Source: Gallionella sp. UBA4121
Lineage (GTDB): Bacteria > Pseudomonadota > Gammaproteobacteria > Burkholderiales > Gallionellaceae
Assembly (NCBI GenBank): GCA_002381565.1
Contig: DFWZ01000035.1
Location: 1 to 64,000 of the forward strand
Length of the DNA: 64,000 nt
Reading direction: 5' to 3'
Shown here: piece after piece, positions 35,598-43,900 of the stretch
How positions within the stretch are numbered: the first letter of the stretch is position 1
How the letters are laid out: each line of letters begins with the position of its first letter
Program-made: the position numbers and the translations under genes
Notes under the pieces: generated by a model
Told to the model about the DNA's origin: nothing
Databases searched by the model: none
Seen by the model: only the letters and a program-made list of their open reading frames with translations

Positions 35598-36816
35598 ACT
35601 GGTAACGCAACGCCTCAATCGGATTGAACCTTGCCGCTTTTCTGGCAGGATAAAAACCGAAGAAAATACCCACTGTTGCCGCCACGCCAAACGCCACCAA
35701 TACCGAACTGGCAGAGATGATGACCATCGTGCCGGTCATCGCCTGCGCCAGCAGGGCGCCGCCTATCCCTAGCAACAGTCCGATGAAACAGCCGACCACC
35801 GAGATGATGATGGCCTCCAGCAGGAATTGCAGCAGGATGTCGCGCTCCCGAGCCCCGATGGCCATGCGGATGCCGATCTCGCGGGTGCGTTCGGTGACCG
35901 AGACCAGCATGATGTTCATGATGCCGATGCCGCCGACCAGCAGCGATACGGATGCAATTGCGCCCAGCAGCAAGGACATCACGCGCGTGCTCTCTGCTGC
36001 GGAATCGGCCACCGCAGTCAAGTTGCGCAGTGAAAAATCATTATCCATCCCCTCGCGTATCCGGTGTCTCTGGCGCAGCAATTCGGTCATGGATTTTTCA
36101 ACGGCAGGCATGATTTCCTGAGTGGTCGTCTGCACCATGATCATGCGCACCGTACCCGGAAACGGGGTGCCGAACACTTTGCGTTGTGCGGTGGTGAGCG
36201 GGATGATGATGGTGTCGTCCTGATCGCGTCCGTCCATGCCCTGGCCTTTGATGCCGAGAAGGCCAAGCACGGTGAATGGACTTTGCCCGATGCGTATGGT
36301 TTTGCCGACCGGGTCTTCATCGCCGAACAGGTTCTGTGCGGCAGTCCGGCCGATCAACGCGACACGCGTGGCCGAGCGCACGTCGGAGGCCGTGAATACC
36401 GAGCCACTGGCCAGCGGCCAGGAACGCGCATCCAGATAAGCGGGTGTGCTGCCGATGACGGCGGTATTCCAGTTGTTCGGACCAACGACGATTTGCGCAT
36501 TGCCCGGATGGATGGGGGCGACGGTTTGTACGCCGGGCAGTTCGCTAATCGCGTCCGCATCAGCTACCGTCAGGGTATGCGCTTCACCACTGGCGGAACG
36601 TACGCCGCCGGTCGCTGTGTGGCCTGATAGCAGGATGAACAGGTTGCTGCCCATCGAGCTGATGGATTGCTGGATGGCGTACTGAGCACCCTGGCCGATG
36701 GCCATCATCAGCACTACCGCACCGACGCCGATCACCATCCCCAGCATGGTCAGCACGGTGCGCATGCGGTTCGCCCCCATTGCGCGCCAGGCTTCCCCCA
36801 GCATTGTCAATGTCAT
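35596..36816 (-). CDS. macB: ABC transporter permease, MacB/LolC-type
   Basis: Inner-membrane subunit of a MacAB-TolC-like exporter. 406 aa: an N-terminal membrane helix (MRTVLTMLGMVIGVGAVVLM), a large periplasmic domain (residues about 50-270), then three C-terminal helices (LLLGAIASVSLLVGGIGIMN; LLEAIIISVVGCFIGLLLG; LVAFGVAATVGIFFGFYP). VTERTREIGIRMAIGARERDI is the FtsX-family signature. In E. coli MacB the ATPase is fused; here it is the separate gene just upstream, with which it overlaps by 4 nt. Substrate unknown. Confidence 0.92.
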   Translation of the reverse strand: MTLTMLGEAWRAMGANRMRTVLTMLGMVIGVGAVVLMMAIGQGAQYAIQQSISSMGSNLFILLSGHTATGGVRSASGEAHTLTVADADAISELPGVQTVAPIHPGNAQIVVGPNNWNTAVIGSTPAYLDARSWPLASGSVFTASDVRSATRVALIGRTAAQNLFGDEDPVGKTIRIGQSPFTVLGLLGIKGQGMDGRDQDDTIIIPLTTAQRKVFGTPFPGTVRMIMVQTTTQEIMPAVEKSMTELLRQRHRIREGMDNDFSLRNLTAVADSAAESTRVMSLLLGAIASVSLLVGGIGIMNIMLVSVTERTREIGIRMAIGARERDILLQFLLEAIIISVVGCFIGLLLGIGGALLAQAMTGTMVIISASSVLVAFGVAATVGIFFGFYPARKAARFNPIEALRYQ

Positions 36817-37529
36817 GCTGTCAGCTCCTGTGTTGGCGCCGTTGATGTTGCCTGGTCACTGACGATGCTGCCGTCATAAAAACGCACCTGGCGTTTGGCG
36901 TGACGCGCGATGTCGTCTTCGTGGGTGACCAGCACGATGGTGATGCCCTCGCGATTTAACGCCTCGAACAGCATCATGATCTCAAGGCTGGTGTGGCTGT
37001 CCAGATTGCCGGTGGGTTCATCCGCCAGCAGCAGGCGAGGGTTGTTGATCATGGCGCGGGCAATCGCCACGCGTTGCTGCTGGCCACCGGAAATCTGATT
37101 GGGCAGCGATTCGGCTTTGTCTGCCAGACCGACCTTTGCCAGCATCTCGCGGGCGCGCTGGTGGCGAACGGACTGCTCCACGCCGGCATAGATCAGCGGG
37201 AGGGCGACGTTGTCCCGCAACGTCATACGCGGCAGCAGATTGAAACCCTGAAACACGAAACCGATGGTGCGATTGCGCAACAAGGCCAGCTCGTTACGGC
37301 TAAGCTCAGCGACGGAGCGCCCATCCAGGCTATAACTGCCGACAGTCGGCGCATCCAGACAACCCAGGATATTCATGAAGGTGGACTTCCCTGAGCCTGA
37401 AGGCCCCATGATGGCGACAAACTCACCTGCCCGTATCGTCAGGTTTACTTCCTTCAATGCGGGAAATAATCCGGCGGAAGTCGCATAGGATTTACTCAAG
37501 CCCTCGATCTGAATGACGGGATCGGGCAT
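36813..37529 (-). CDS. ABC transporter ATP-binding protein, MacB/LolD-type
   Basis: ATPase of the exporter. 238 aa: Walker A GPSGSGKSTFMNILGCLD near residue 42, Q-loop FQGFNLLPRMTL, signature ISGGQQQRVAIARAM near 145, Walker B RLLLADEPTGNLDS, His-switch VLVTHEDD. Start overlaps the macA stop by one base and its stop overlaps the permease start, so the three are translationally coupled. Confidence 0.95.
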   Translation of the reverse strand: MPDPVIQIEGLSKSYATSAGLFPALKEVNLTIRAGEFVAIMGPSGSGKSTFMNILGCLDAPTVGSYSLDGRSVAELSRNELALLRNRTIGFVFQGFNLLPRMTLRDNVALPLIYAGVEQSVRHQRAREMLAKVGLADKAESLPNQISGGQQQRVAIARAMINNPRLLLADEPTGNLDSHTSLEIMMLFEALNREGITIVLVTHEDDIARHAKRQVRFYDGSIVSDQATSTAPTQELTA

Positions 37530-38755
37530 CAGAACATTCTCATGCGTGGCGGACTGACAGTCTGCGGGTTGTTTGTCTCCTGAGCATCGCCGGTCACCAG
37601 CTGATCGCCCGGCTTGATTTCACCTGCGATGATTTCAGTATTTTGGCTGTCGGTGATGCCGAGTTTTACAGAAACAGGTGTGAGTTCGCCATTTTTCAGC
37701 AGATACACACGCCCGGCGTAGCTGTCGCGCGGGTGCCCGGACAATTGTATTTCGTCTCTGGCTTTAACACCGTCAGGCGCGTTATTGCGTGTTGCTGCAT
37801 TGATGCCCGCGATTTTCTTGTTTGCATAGTTGGCCGGTTTGTAGCGTAACGCGGCGTTTGGCACGAATAACACGTTATGACGACTAGCCACCGCGATGCT
37901 TACATAGGCCGTCATGCCCGGCATCAGTATCTGCTCCGGGTTGTTCACGTCGATGACGACGTCGTAGGTGACGACGTTTTGCTGGTTGGTCGGATTTAAG
38001 CGTACCAGGGTAACTTCACCCTGAAAGCCCCGATTCGGGAATGCATCGACGGTGAAGTGTACAGCCTGACCCACACGGATGCTGCCGATATCCGCTTCCG
38101 CAAAATTGGCATCGATCTGCATCTTGGACAAATCCTGCGCGATTTTGAACAGCGTCGGGGTCTGCAAGCTGGCGGCCACGGTCTGGCCAACATCTACCGA
38201 GCGATCCACCACCACGCCGGACACCGGCGAACGTATCACCGAGTAGGCGTGGTTGGCGCTATCCTTCTCAACTGTAGCGCGTGCCAGGTTCAGCTGTGCT
38301 TGCGCTGATTTCATGGCCTGTACTGCGGTGTCCAGCTCGAGGCGTGAGGCATATTCCTGGTTGAACAAATTGCGGGTGCGCGCCTCGTTGGCGATTGCCA
38401 GATCCAGCGAAGCACGGGCATTTTGCACGCTGGCCAGACTTTGCTTGAGCTGGGCGGCGAGCAGTGCATCGTCGAGTTCCAGCAGAATCTGTCCTTTCTC
38501 TACGCGGCTGTTGAAATTCACGTAGAGTTTTTTGACGGTACCGGAAACCTGTGTGCCGACATTGACCAGTGTCACCGGATTGATCGTGCCATTGGCGGAC
38601 ACCGTCTGGATGATGTCGCCCTTTTCCACGGTTTGCAAACGGTATTGCTGCTCTGGTGTCGTTTTGCCGAGTTGCCGGTAAATGATATAGCCTGAGGCGA
38701 TCAGGCAAATGGCGATCAGCAACAGAGCAAGCGGTGAGTGCAGTATTTTTTTCAT
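37529..38755 (-). CDS. macA: Periplasmic adaptor (membrane fusion) protein, MacA-like
   Basis: 408 aa. An N-terminal membrane anchor (SPLALLLIAICLIASGYIIY), then the lipoyl and alpha-hairpin segments (VSANGTINPVTLVNVGTQVS; a helical region about residues 95-155 with LASVQNARASLDLAIANE) and a beta-barrel part. It bridges the ABC permease to the outer-membrane channel encoded just upstream. The C-terminal part GVKARDEIQLSGHPRD is the membrane-proximal domain. Second gene of the minus-strand operon, 30 bp after the TolC-like gene. Confidence 0.93.
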   Translation of the reverse strand: MKKILHSPLALLLIAICLIASGYIIYRQLGKTTPEQQYRLQTVEKGDIIQTVSANGTINPVTLVNVGTQVSGTVKKLYVNFNSRVEKGQILLELDDALLAAQLKQSLASVQNARASLDLAIANEARTRNLFNQEYASRLELDTAVQAMKSAQAQLNLARATVEKDSANHAYSVIRSPVSGVVVDRSVDVGQTVAASLQTPTLFKIAQDLSKMQIDANFAEADIGSIRVGQAVHFTVDAFPNRGFQGEVTLVRLNPTNQQNVVTYDVVIDVNNPEQILMPGMTAYVSIAVASRHNVLFVPNAALRYKPANYANKKIAGINAATRNNAPDGVKARDEIQLSGHPRDSYAGRVYLLKNGELTPVSVKLGITDSQNTEIIAGEIKPGDQLVTGDAQETNNPQTVSPPRMRMF

Positions 38756-38785
38756 TAAGGATTATCCTGTTAGCCAATAAAGCCG

Positions 38786-40261
38786 TTATTCCCGCAAAGG
38801 CGGGAATCCGGTTCTGACGGTGTTAATCACGCCGTCAGGCAGGGTTTGCAGTAATTCGGCATCGAGGCTGCCCATGGCCTGAGCCAGTGTGGCGCGGCTG
38901 ATGTTCCAGTTCAAATCGGCCTGGATGCGTTGCTGGCGTGCGCCCGCCAGAATGTTTTGCGCATTCAGAAGATCCAGCATGATGCCCGCGCCCGCCTTGT
39001 AGCGACCCAGTGCGACGCGTTCAGACTGTTCTGCACTTTCCAGTAAATCCGCCGTGGTGCGCCTGTTTTGCATGGCTGTGGTGAGATTCTGGTATGCCGT
39101 CCAGACGTCAAGGGCGACCTGTAAATCGATACGATTCATTTGTGCTTTTTTGATTTCGATTTGCGCTTCGGCAACGCGTATCTGGTATGTCGGCGCGTAA
39201 CCTGAAAACAGCGGGGCGCTCAGGCTCAATCCCAGCGACGAACCCTGAGAAGCCATGCCTGTATTGTTGCTTTGATTGCTCGCTGCGGTCATGGTTATGA
39301 CAGGTTTTGCTGCCGCGCGAGCCGCATCTGCGGTGGCTTGTGCCGCCAGCACCTGAGCACGAGCTGCGAGCAAATCGGGCCTTTTTAGCCTCGCTTTCTC
39401 TACCAGTGCGGCGATGTTCTGCTCCAGGATTTTCATCCGTTCACCGTCAGGGGACGTGAGCGAATTTTCCTGGGTTCCCGCCAGCATCACGCGCTGATTG
39501 GCATCCAGACCCAGTATGTTGGCCAGATTTCCCTGGGCAACTTTCATCGCGCCTGAGGCTGTGATGCGATTGAGCGTAGCCTGGGAATAGGCCGTTTGGG
39601 CGGTGAGTTTATCGGCAGGGGTCGCACTGCCTGCCAGATAACGCGCGTTCGCTGCCGCAAAGCTTTCCTGTGAGGCACGTTCAGAGACGGTAGCGGCCTC
39701 GAACGCGGCCTGCGTTGCACGACTCTGGTAATACGCCTGCACAGCCCCGAGAAAGACGGTTTGTACCATGTTGTCCTGTGTGGCAATCGCCGCTGCCAGC
39801 AACTGGCGGGAATTTTCCAGATTTGCTGCGCGTGCACCGAAGTCATAGAGCAGATAGGACAGGCTCAAACCTATGTTGCGCTGACTTGTACCGGGCGTGT
39901 TGCGATTCCCGGTGAGGCTCACGCTGGCGCTGGGAAAATAGCTTGCCCGGCTGACGCCGATTTGTGCTGCCTGCGCCTGCGAACTGGCCCACATCTCACG
40001 TGTCTGCGGATTGTTGCACAATGCGATATTCACCACGGCGGACAGGTCGAGCGGATGATCTGCCTTTGTGTTTGCACAGGGATTCGGTTCAGTCATTAAC
40101 AGCGCAGGTTGGCGCGTCAACGTGTTCCCGGTCGAAAACGGGCCGGAGGGATCCTCAGCCGCAGCCCACCCGCTACACGACAGCGTGCAGATCAGAATGG
40201 CCGTGTTCAGTGGAAAAGAGGGTAGCGCCACTGGAACAAGATGTTTTAAGTGAGCGTACAT
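38786..40261 (-). CDS. TolC-family outer-membrane efflux protein
   Basis: 491 aa outer-membrane channel. The N-terminal hydrophobic segment LNTAILICTLSCSGWAAAED is a signal sequence. Two OEP repeats follow with typical coiled helices (QLLAAAIATQDNMVQTVFLG; LDVWTAYQNLTTAMQNRRTT) and YKAGAGIMLDLLNAQNILA. First gene of an operon with macA, ATPase and permease, so it is the dedicated exit duct. The last residues (RTGFPPLRE) are encoded by a dispersed hairpin repeat. Confidence 0.92.
   Translation of the reverse strand: MYAHLKHLVPVALPSFPLNTAILICTLSCSGWAAAEDPSGPFSTGNTLTRQPALLMTEPNPCANTKADHPLDLSAVVNIALCNNPQTREMWASSQAQAAQIGVSRASYFPSASVSLTGNRNTPGTSQRNIGLSLSYLLYDFGARAANLENSRQLLAAAIATQDNMVQTVFLGAVQAYYQSRATQAAFEAATVSERASQESFAAANARYLAGSATPADKLTAQTAYSQATLNRITASGAMKVAQGNLANILGLDANQRVMLAGTQENSLTSPDGERMKILEQNIAALVEKARLKRPDLLAARAQVLAAQATADAARAAAKPVITMTAASNQSNNTGMASQGSSLGLSLSAPLFSGYAPTYQIRVAEAQIEIKKAQMNRIDLQVALDVWTAYQNLTTAMQNRRTTADLLESAEQSERVALGRYKAGAGIMLDLLNAQNILAGARQQRIQADLNWNISRATLAQAMGSLDAELLQTLPDGVINTVRTGFPPLRE
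38787..38808. repeat. ATTCCCGC/GCGGGAAT hairpin overlapping the end of the TolC-like gene
   Basis: An ATTCCCGC-AAAG-GCGGGAAT unit that forms the last codons and stop of the efflux gene. It resembles the interior of the MITE at 24516-24624. Confidence 0.6.
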
Positions 40262-40589
40262 GGAAGTGCAGCTGAGTTTTGTATGTGCATTGTAACGATT
40301 CGTGATGATTCATCAAGGCATCATTGAGGGGTATATGTCGCGCCGGCAGCAGGAGTCAGGAAGTTCGCCATCTGATTTTTAAACCTGGCCAATATGCCTG
40401 GCCGGATTGCAGGCCGTGTGTTTTTAGATCAATACGCATCAGTCCGATTCGGGGAATTGCGGTATTTTTCTCCTTCTGCTCGCCAAATATTTTTTTTATA
40501 TTTCCGTTATATTCAGCGTCAACGGGTAAGTGCCTGTCACTTTGGTCGGCCTTTGGCAGCCAGTTCCAATTTAACTAATTCTGGAGAGT
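40262..40589. other. Divergent intergenic region
   Basis: 328 bp between the efflux operon and the Ser/Gly/Gln-rich gene. It is AT-rich from about 40480 (ATATTTTTTTTATATTTCCG), likely promoter sequence for the plus-strand gene. No gene or clear operator seen. Confidence 0.4.
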
Positions 40590-41204
40590 ATGATGAGTTC
40601 AATCGGCGGCATATCAGGTTCGAACAATTTGTCTTTTCTGCAACCCGCTGGCGGCGCGACTCGGCGCGTTGGCGGTGATGCAGACGGAGACAGCGATAGC
40701 AGCAAAGCAGGTGCTGGGAAATCAAACTTCATGAGTGCGATTTCGCAGGCGCTCGGTCAAAGTCTGTCCGGCAGTTCCGCAACGACGGCAACATCGTCCG
40801 GCACGACAAGCGCTGCAACAGACCCGCAAGCCGCGCTGCAGGGATTCTTGCAAAATCTGTTTTCATCCCTCGGGCAGACAAGCGGGGCAAAGGCGGGCGG
40901 ACACTCAGATAACGATAACGCTAAATCGGTCACAGGTGCAACTTCCAATTTGGCGTCTAATCTTCAGAGTCTGCTGCAACAGCTGTCTGCAAGCAATACA
41001 TCAAGCAGTTCATCAGGCAGTGCGACTGATTCGCTTGGGAGTCTTAATTCCAGTTTCCAGAATCTGATGAGTTCGATCAATGCCTCGCAAGGGCAGGCTG
41101 CAACGTCGGCAACGCCGACATTGCAGTCCTTCCTGCAAAACCTGATGCAAAACATAGGCAGCGGGCAGAATATCAGCGGCGCACTGGTCAGCACTCAAGC
41201 ATGA
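40590..41204 (+). CDS. Ser/Gly/Gln-rich protein with repeated amphipathic helices
   Basis: 204 aa of unknown function. It begins MMSSIGGISGSNNLSFLQ, then an acidic stretch (GGDADGDSDSSKAG). Four short amphipathic units, LQGFLQNLFSSLG (near residue 85), LQSLLQQLSAS (near 125), FQNLMSSIN (near 156) and LQSFLQNLMQNIG (near 180), are joined by Ser/Thr/Gly linkers. No signal peptide or membrane helix. Proteins of this look recur as conserved unknowns in betaproteobacteria. CTGGAGAGT precedes the start. It stands alone with its own terminator. Confidence 0.7.
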   Translation: MMSSIGGISGSNNLSFLQPAGGATRRVGGDADGDSDSSKAGAGKSNFMSAISQALGQSLSGSSATTATSSGTTSAATDPQAALQGFLQNLFSSLGQTSGAKAGGHSDNDNAKSVTGATSNLASNLQSLLQQLSASNTSSSSSGSATDSLGSLNSSFQNLMSSINASQGQAATSATPTLQSFLQNLMQNIGSGQNISGALVSTQA

Positions 41205-41224
41205 CAGGGTAGTTTTCCTGGACA

Positions 41225-41256
41225 ACAAAAAAGCACGCCGAGGCGTGCTTTTTTGT
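41225..41256 (+). terminator. Intrinsic terminator
   Basis: AAAAAAGCACGCC and GGCGTGCTTTTTT form a perfect stem around GA, symmetrical enough to serve rhlE from the other side as well. Confidence 0.9.
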
Positions 41257-41279
41257 TGCTAAACAGCGGCGTCAGCTAT

Positions 41280-42896
41280 TTATGCTTTGTTGCCGTTGCC
41301 ACGATTACCACCGAAGCTTGGGCGATTTCCGCCAAAGGCAGGACGGTCGCCGTCACGACGCGGAGCGCCATTGCCGCCGCCGAAGCCGCCACCATTGCCG
41401 CTGCGAGGTGCATTGCCGAAGCTGCGTTCGGCGCTGCGTGGTTGAGCTTGTCCTGCAAAGCCCGGGCTGCGAGCCTGACCGCCGAAACCTGCGCCTGCAC
41501 CTTCGTTGCGAGCAGGGTGGCCGTGACGGCTATCCGGTGCGCTGTGATGAAAACCTGTACCGCGAGCCTGTCCTGAGCCTGTCGAAGGATTGCCGTTGCC
41601 AGCGAACGCCGAACTGCGATTGCCGCCGAAACCACCACCGTTACCACGGTTGCCGGCATATCCGCCACCATTGCCGCCGCCGAAGCCGCCTCCATTGCCA
41701 CGGCTTGGACCGCCATTGCTACGTGGACGGTCAGAAGACGGTGCGCCGGTGCGCAACTTGTACTTTGGCTCCAGACCTTCGATCGTGTGCATCTTGATGC
41801 TTTGTTCTGTGTAACGCTCGATACGCTTCAACAATTGCGCATCGCGGTTAGATGCGAACGAGATCGCGATACCTGACGAACCGCCGCGACCGGTACGACC
41901 GATACGGTGAACGTAGTCTTCAGCAAACTTGGGCAAGTCGAAGTTGATCACGTGCGAGATGCCACGTACGTCAAGACCACGCGCTGCCACGTCGGTTGCA
42001 ACCAGAATGCGCACGTTACCGTTACGCATGTTCAGCAGGGTGCGGTTACGTTCGCGCTGGCTCATGTCGCCGTGCAAGGCGGCAACTGAATGGCCTTGTG
42101 CTGAGAGTTGATCGGCCAGGCCGTCAGCATCGCGCTTGGTTGCGGTAAATACCAGAGCCTGATTGACTTCAGTGTCAGTCAACAGATGGCTCAGCATCTT
42201 GCTCTTGTGCGCCACATCATCGGCGAACATCATGCGTTGTTCGATGTTTTCGTGCTTGTCTTTAGCTGCCGACACGTTGATACGCTTAGGCGACTTGAGC
42301 AAACGCGATGCCAGATTGCCAACCACGCCTTCGAGCGTTGCCGAGAACAGTAGAGTCTGGCGTGTTGCTGGAGTTGCTGCGGCGATGCGTTCCACGTCGT
42401 CCACGAAACCCATGTCCAGCATGCGATCCGCTTCGTCCAAAATCAGCATTTCCAGACGCGAGAAGTCGATACGACCGCGTTCCAGATGGTCGATCAGACG
42501 GCCTGGTGTTGCGACCAGAATATCCACATGGCTGGACAGCAAACGGTTCTGTACAGGGTATGGCATACCGCCCAGGATGCTGATGATCTTGAAACGCATG
42601 TTTTTGCCGTACTTGGTCGCTGCATCACAAACCTGTTGTGCCAGTTCGCGAGTCGGCGTCAATACCAGCACGCGAGGGCCTTTGCCGGGCATCGCGGAAG
42701 GTGTTGCCAGACGGTTCAGAGCCGGCAGGATAAAGGCGGCGGTTTTGCCGCTACCGGTTTGAGCGGAAGCCATCAGATCGTGACCGGCGATCACTTCAGG
42801 GATAGCCTGTTCCTGGATAGGAGTAGGTTCCGTATAGCCGGACTCGGTGATTGCCTTCAGGATGAGTGGGTTTAAATTCAGTTCTTCAAATGTCAT
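41280..42896 (-). CDS. rhlE: DEAD-box ATP-dependent RNA helicase, RhlE-type
   Basis: Unwinds RNA structure, often in cold adaptation and RNA turnover. 538 aa. Q motif near residues 1-28 (TEPTPIQEQAIPEV), SAQTGSGKTAAF (motif I), PTRELAQQV, ATPGRLIDHL, DEADRM (motif II), FSATL (III), TDVAARGLDV (V) and HRIGRTGRGG (VI). Residues about 390-538 form a Gly/Asn/Arg-rich RNA-binding tail, which contains NPSTGSGQARG, the translation of a dispersed repeat. A long structured leader lies upstream. Confidence 0.95.
   Translation of the reverse strand: MTFEELNLNPLILKAITESGYTEPTPIQEQAIPEVIAGHDLMASAQTGSGKTAAFILPALNRLATPSAMPGKGPRVLVLTPTRELAQQVCDAATKYGKNMRFKIISILGGMPYPVQNRLLSSHVDILVATPGRLIDHLERGRIDFSRLEMLILDEADRMLDMGFVDDVERIAAATPATRQTLLFSATLEGVVGNLASRLLKSPKRINVSAAKDKHENIEQRMMFADDVAHKSKMLSHLLTDTEVNQALVFTATKRDADGLADQLSAQGHSVAALHGDMSQRERNRTLLNMRNGNVRILVATDVAARGLDVRGISHVINFDLPKFAEDYVHRIGRTGRGGSSGIAISFASNRDAQLLKRIERYTEQSIKMHTIEGLEPKYKLRTGAPSSDRPRSNGGPSRGNGGGFGGGNGGGYAGNRGNGGGFGGNRSSAFAGNGNPSTGSGQARGTGFHHSAPDSRHGHPARNEGAGAGFGGQARSPGFAGQAQPRSAERSFGNAPRSGNGGGFGGGNGAPRRDGDRPAFGGNRPSFGGNRGNGNKA
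41564..41592. repeat. Dispersed repeat (GAGCCTGTCGAAGG type) inside rhlE
   Basis: CCTGAGCCTGTCGAAGGATT is a sequence found scattered in many proteobacterial genomes. Here it lies in the region for the glycine-rich tail and encodes NPSTGSGQA, out of character with the surrounding Gly-Asn steps. Confidence 0.6.
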
Positions 42897-43286
42897 TTTT
42901 GCTTCCTTTTAAAATCAAAGGGAATCCATCTCGCCGTTCGGACATGGCATCCACAAAGGTGGACGCCGAATAAGATCCGGTATGGCGAACGTAGAGTCGT
43001 TCCCTAAGGTAAGCGCAGGTGGTATTGCTACCCGTAGAACGGGCAGAGGATTAACCGGCGCAAAAAACATCGTTGCTAACCGGGAAACCCTGGAAATCCG
43101 TAAACTTTACGAATTCTTGAAGAGTTCTTTAGACAGGTGCGTCAAGCTGGCGCACGAGAGGTAGGTCGGAAACGATGAACTAATGCCGCATAGGCTGCGG
43201 CAAGGTGCGCATTATACCCATGTAAAAAATAAAAGCCAGTGAATTATTTTTTAGAGTTTGAATGGGGTGCATGTTGTTTGACTGCA
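42897..43286. other. Leader region of rhlE
   Basis: 390 bp without a credible gene (a 60-codon plus-strand frame at 42982 has no support). In the rhlE sense strand, CGTTCG (42991-42986) can pair with CGAACG (42940-42935). Inside, GGCGTCCAC pairs with GTGGATGCC around a CTTT loop (42967-42946), all about 40 nt before the rhlE start. A second hairpin GCCGCA/TGCGGC lies at 43185-43201. Confidence 0.5.
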
Positions 43287-43799
43287 TCAGGATGCAGGGT
43301 CAGATGTTTGAAAACTGGCACGCCAGGCGCTTAACTTCTGTTCGTAGGGCAGGCTGGCATGCGCCGGACTGGTCGATGGAAGTCGCTGATAGTGCATTGA
43401 TCTGGGAGAGAGTCGGGGCAGGACACTTTTTTGATAGTATTTCTCGGCCATCGCGCCGTTGAAACAGACCTGTGAAATGTGCGGATGGTTCAGGAAAAAA
43501 GTCTCGAAGTCATTCGGAAGTATTGAGCTGATGTCAGAATCCAGACTGCCGGGGCGCTTGCATGAGGCGAGCACATCCCACAGCGCGATGCCGGCGGATT
43601 TCAATATTCGAGTTCGCATGTCATAAGGTATTTCGGGGCTGCTGCCTGTCAGTTCACCCATGATTTTCCAGAATACATTGCGTGGATGCGCATAGTATTG
43701 AGCCGCCCTGAGCGATGCCATGCCAGGCATGCTTCCCAGGATAAGGATACGCGCAGTTGAATCTTCGATGGGCGGGAAACAGTAGACAGGTGTTGTCAT
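43287..43799 (-). CDS. DNA-deoxyinosine glycosylase (uracil-DNA glycosylase family 6 type)
   Basis: Removes deaminated purines such as hypoxanthine from DNA. 170 aa from ATG 43799 (MTTPVYCFPPIED). The family pattern ILILGSMPGMASLRAAQYYAHPRNVFWKIM is clear, followed by GIALWDVLASCKRPGSLDSDI and VCFNGAMAEKYYQK. LPSTSPAHA near the end corresponds to the second active-site loop. An in-frame extension to 43886 is possible but not conserved-looking and overlaps the promoter of the divergent CYTH gene. Confidence 0.85.
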   Translation of the reverse strand: MTTPVYCFPPIEDSTARILILGSMPGMASLRAAQYYAHPRNVFWKIMGELTGSSPEIPYDMRTRILKSAGIALWDVLASCKRPGSLDSDISSILPNDFETFFLNHPHISQVCFNGAMAEKYYQKSVLPRLSPRSMHYQRLPSTSPAHASLPYEQKLSAWRASFQTSDPAS

Positions 43800-43900
43800 G
43801 GGTGTCAGGCATAATTTGGCAGCACGATGATTGTAAACGTAATTCACGATGGACAATAGCCTGCTATAGTGAGCGCCTGTATGCATCGTTCGAGACTGAC

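Noticed and set aside
42982..43164. 60-codon plus-strand frame in the rhlE leader
   Set aside because: No ribosome site or similarity; the stretch is better explained as leader RNA of rhlE.
43757..43900. 48-residue N-terminal extension of the CYTH-CHAD protein
   Set aside because: CYTH domains begin with the ExExK motif directly after the start, as at 43901, and the extension overlaps the divergent glycosylase gene.
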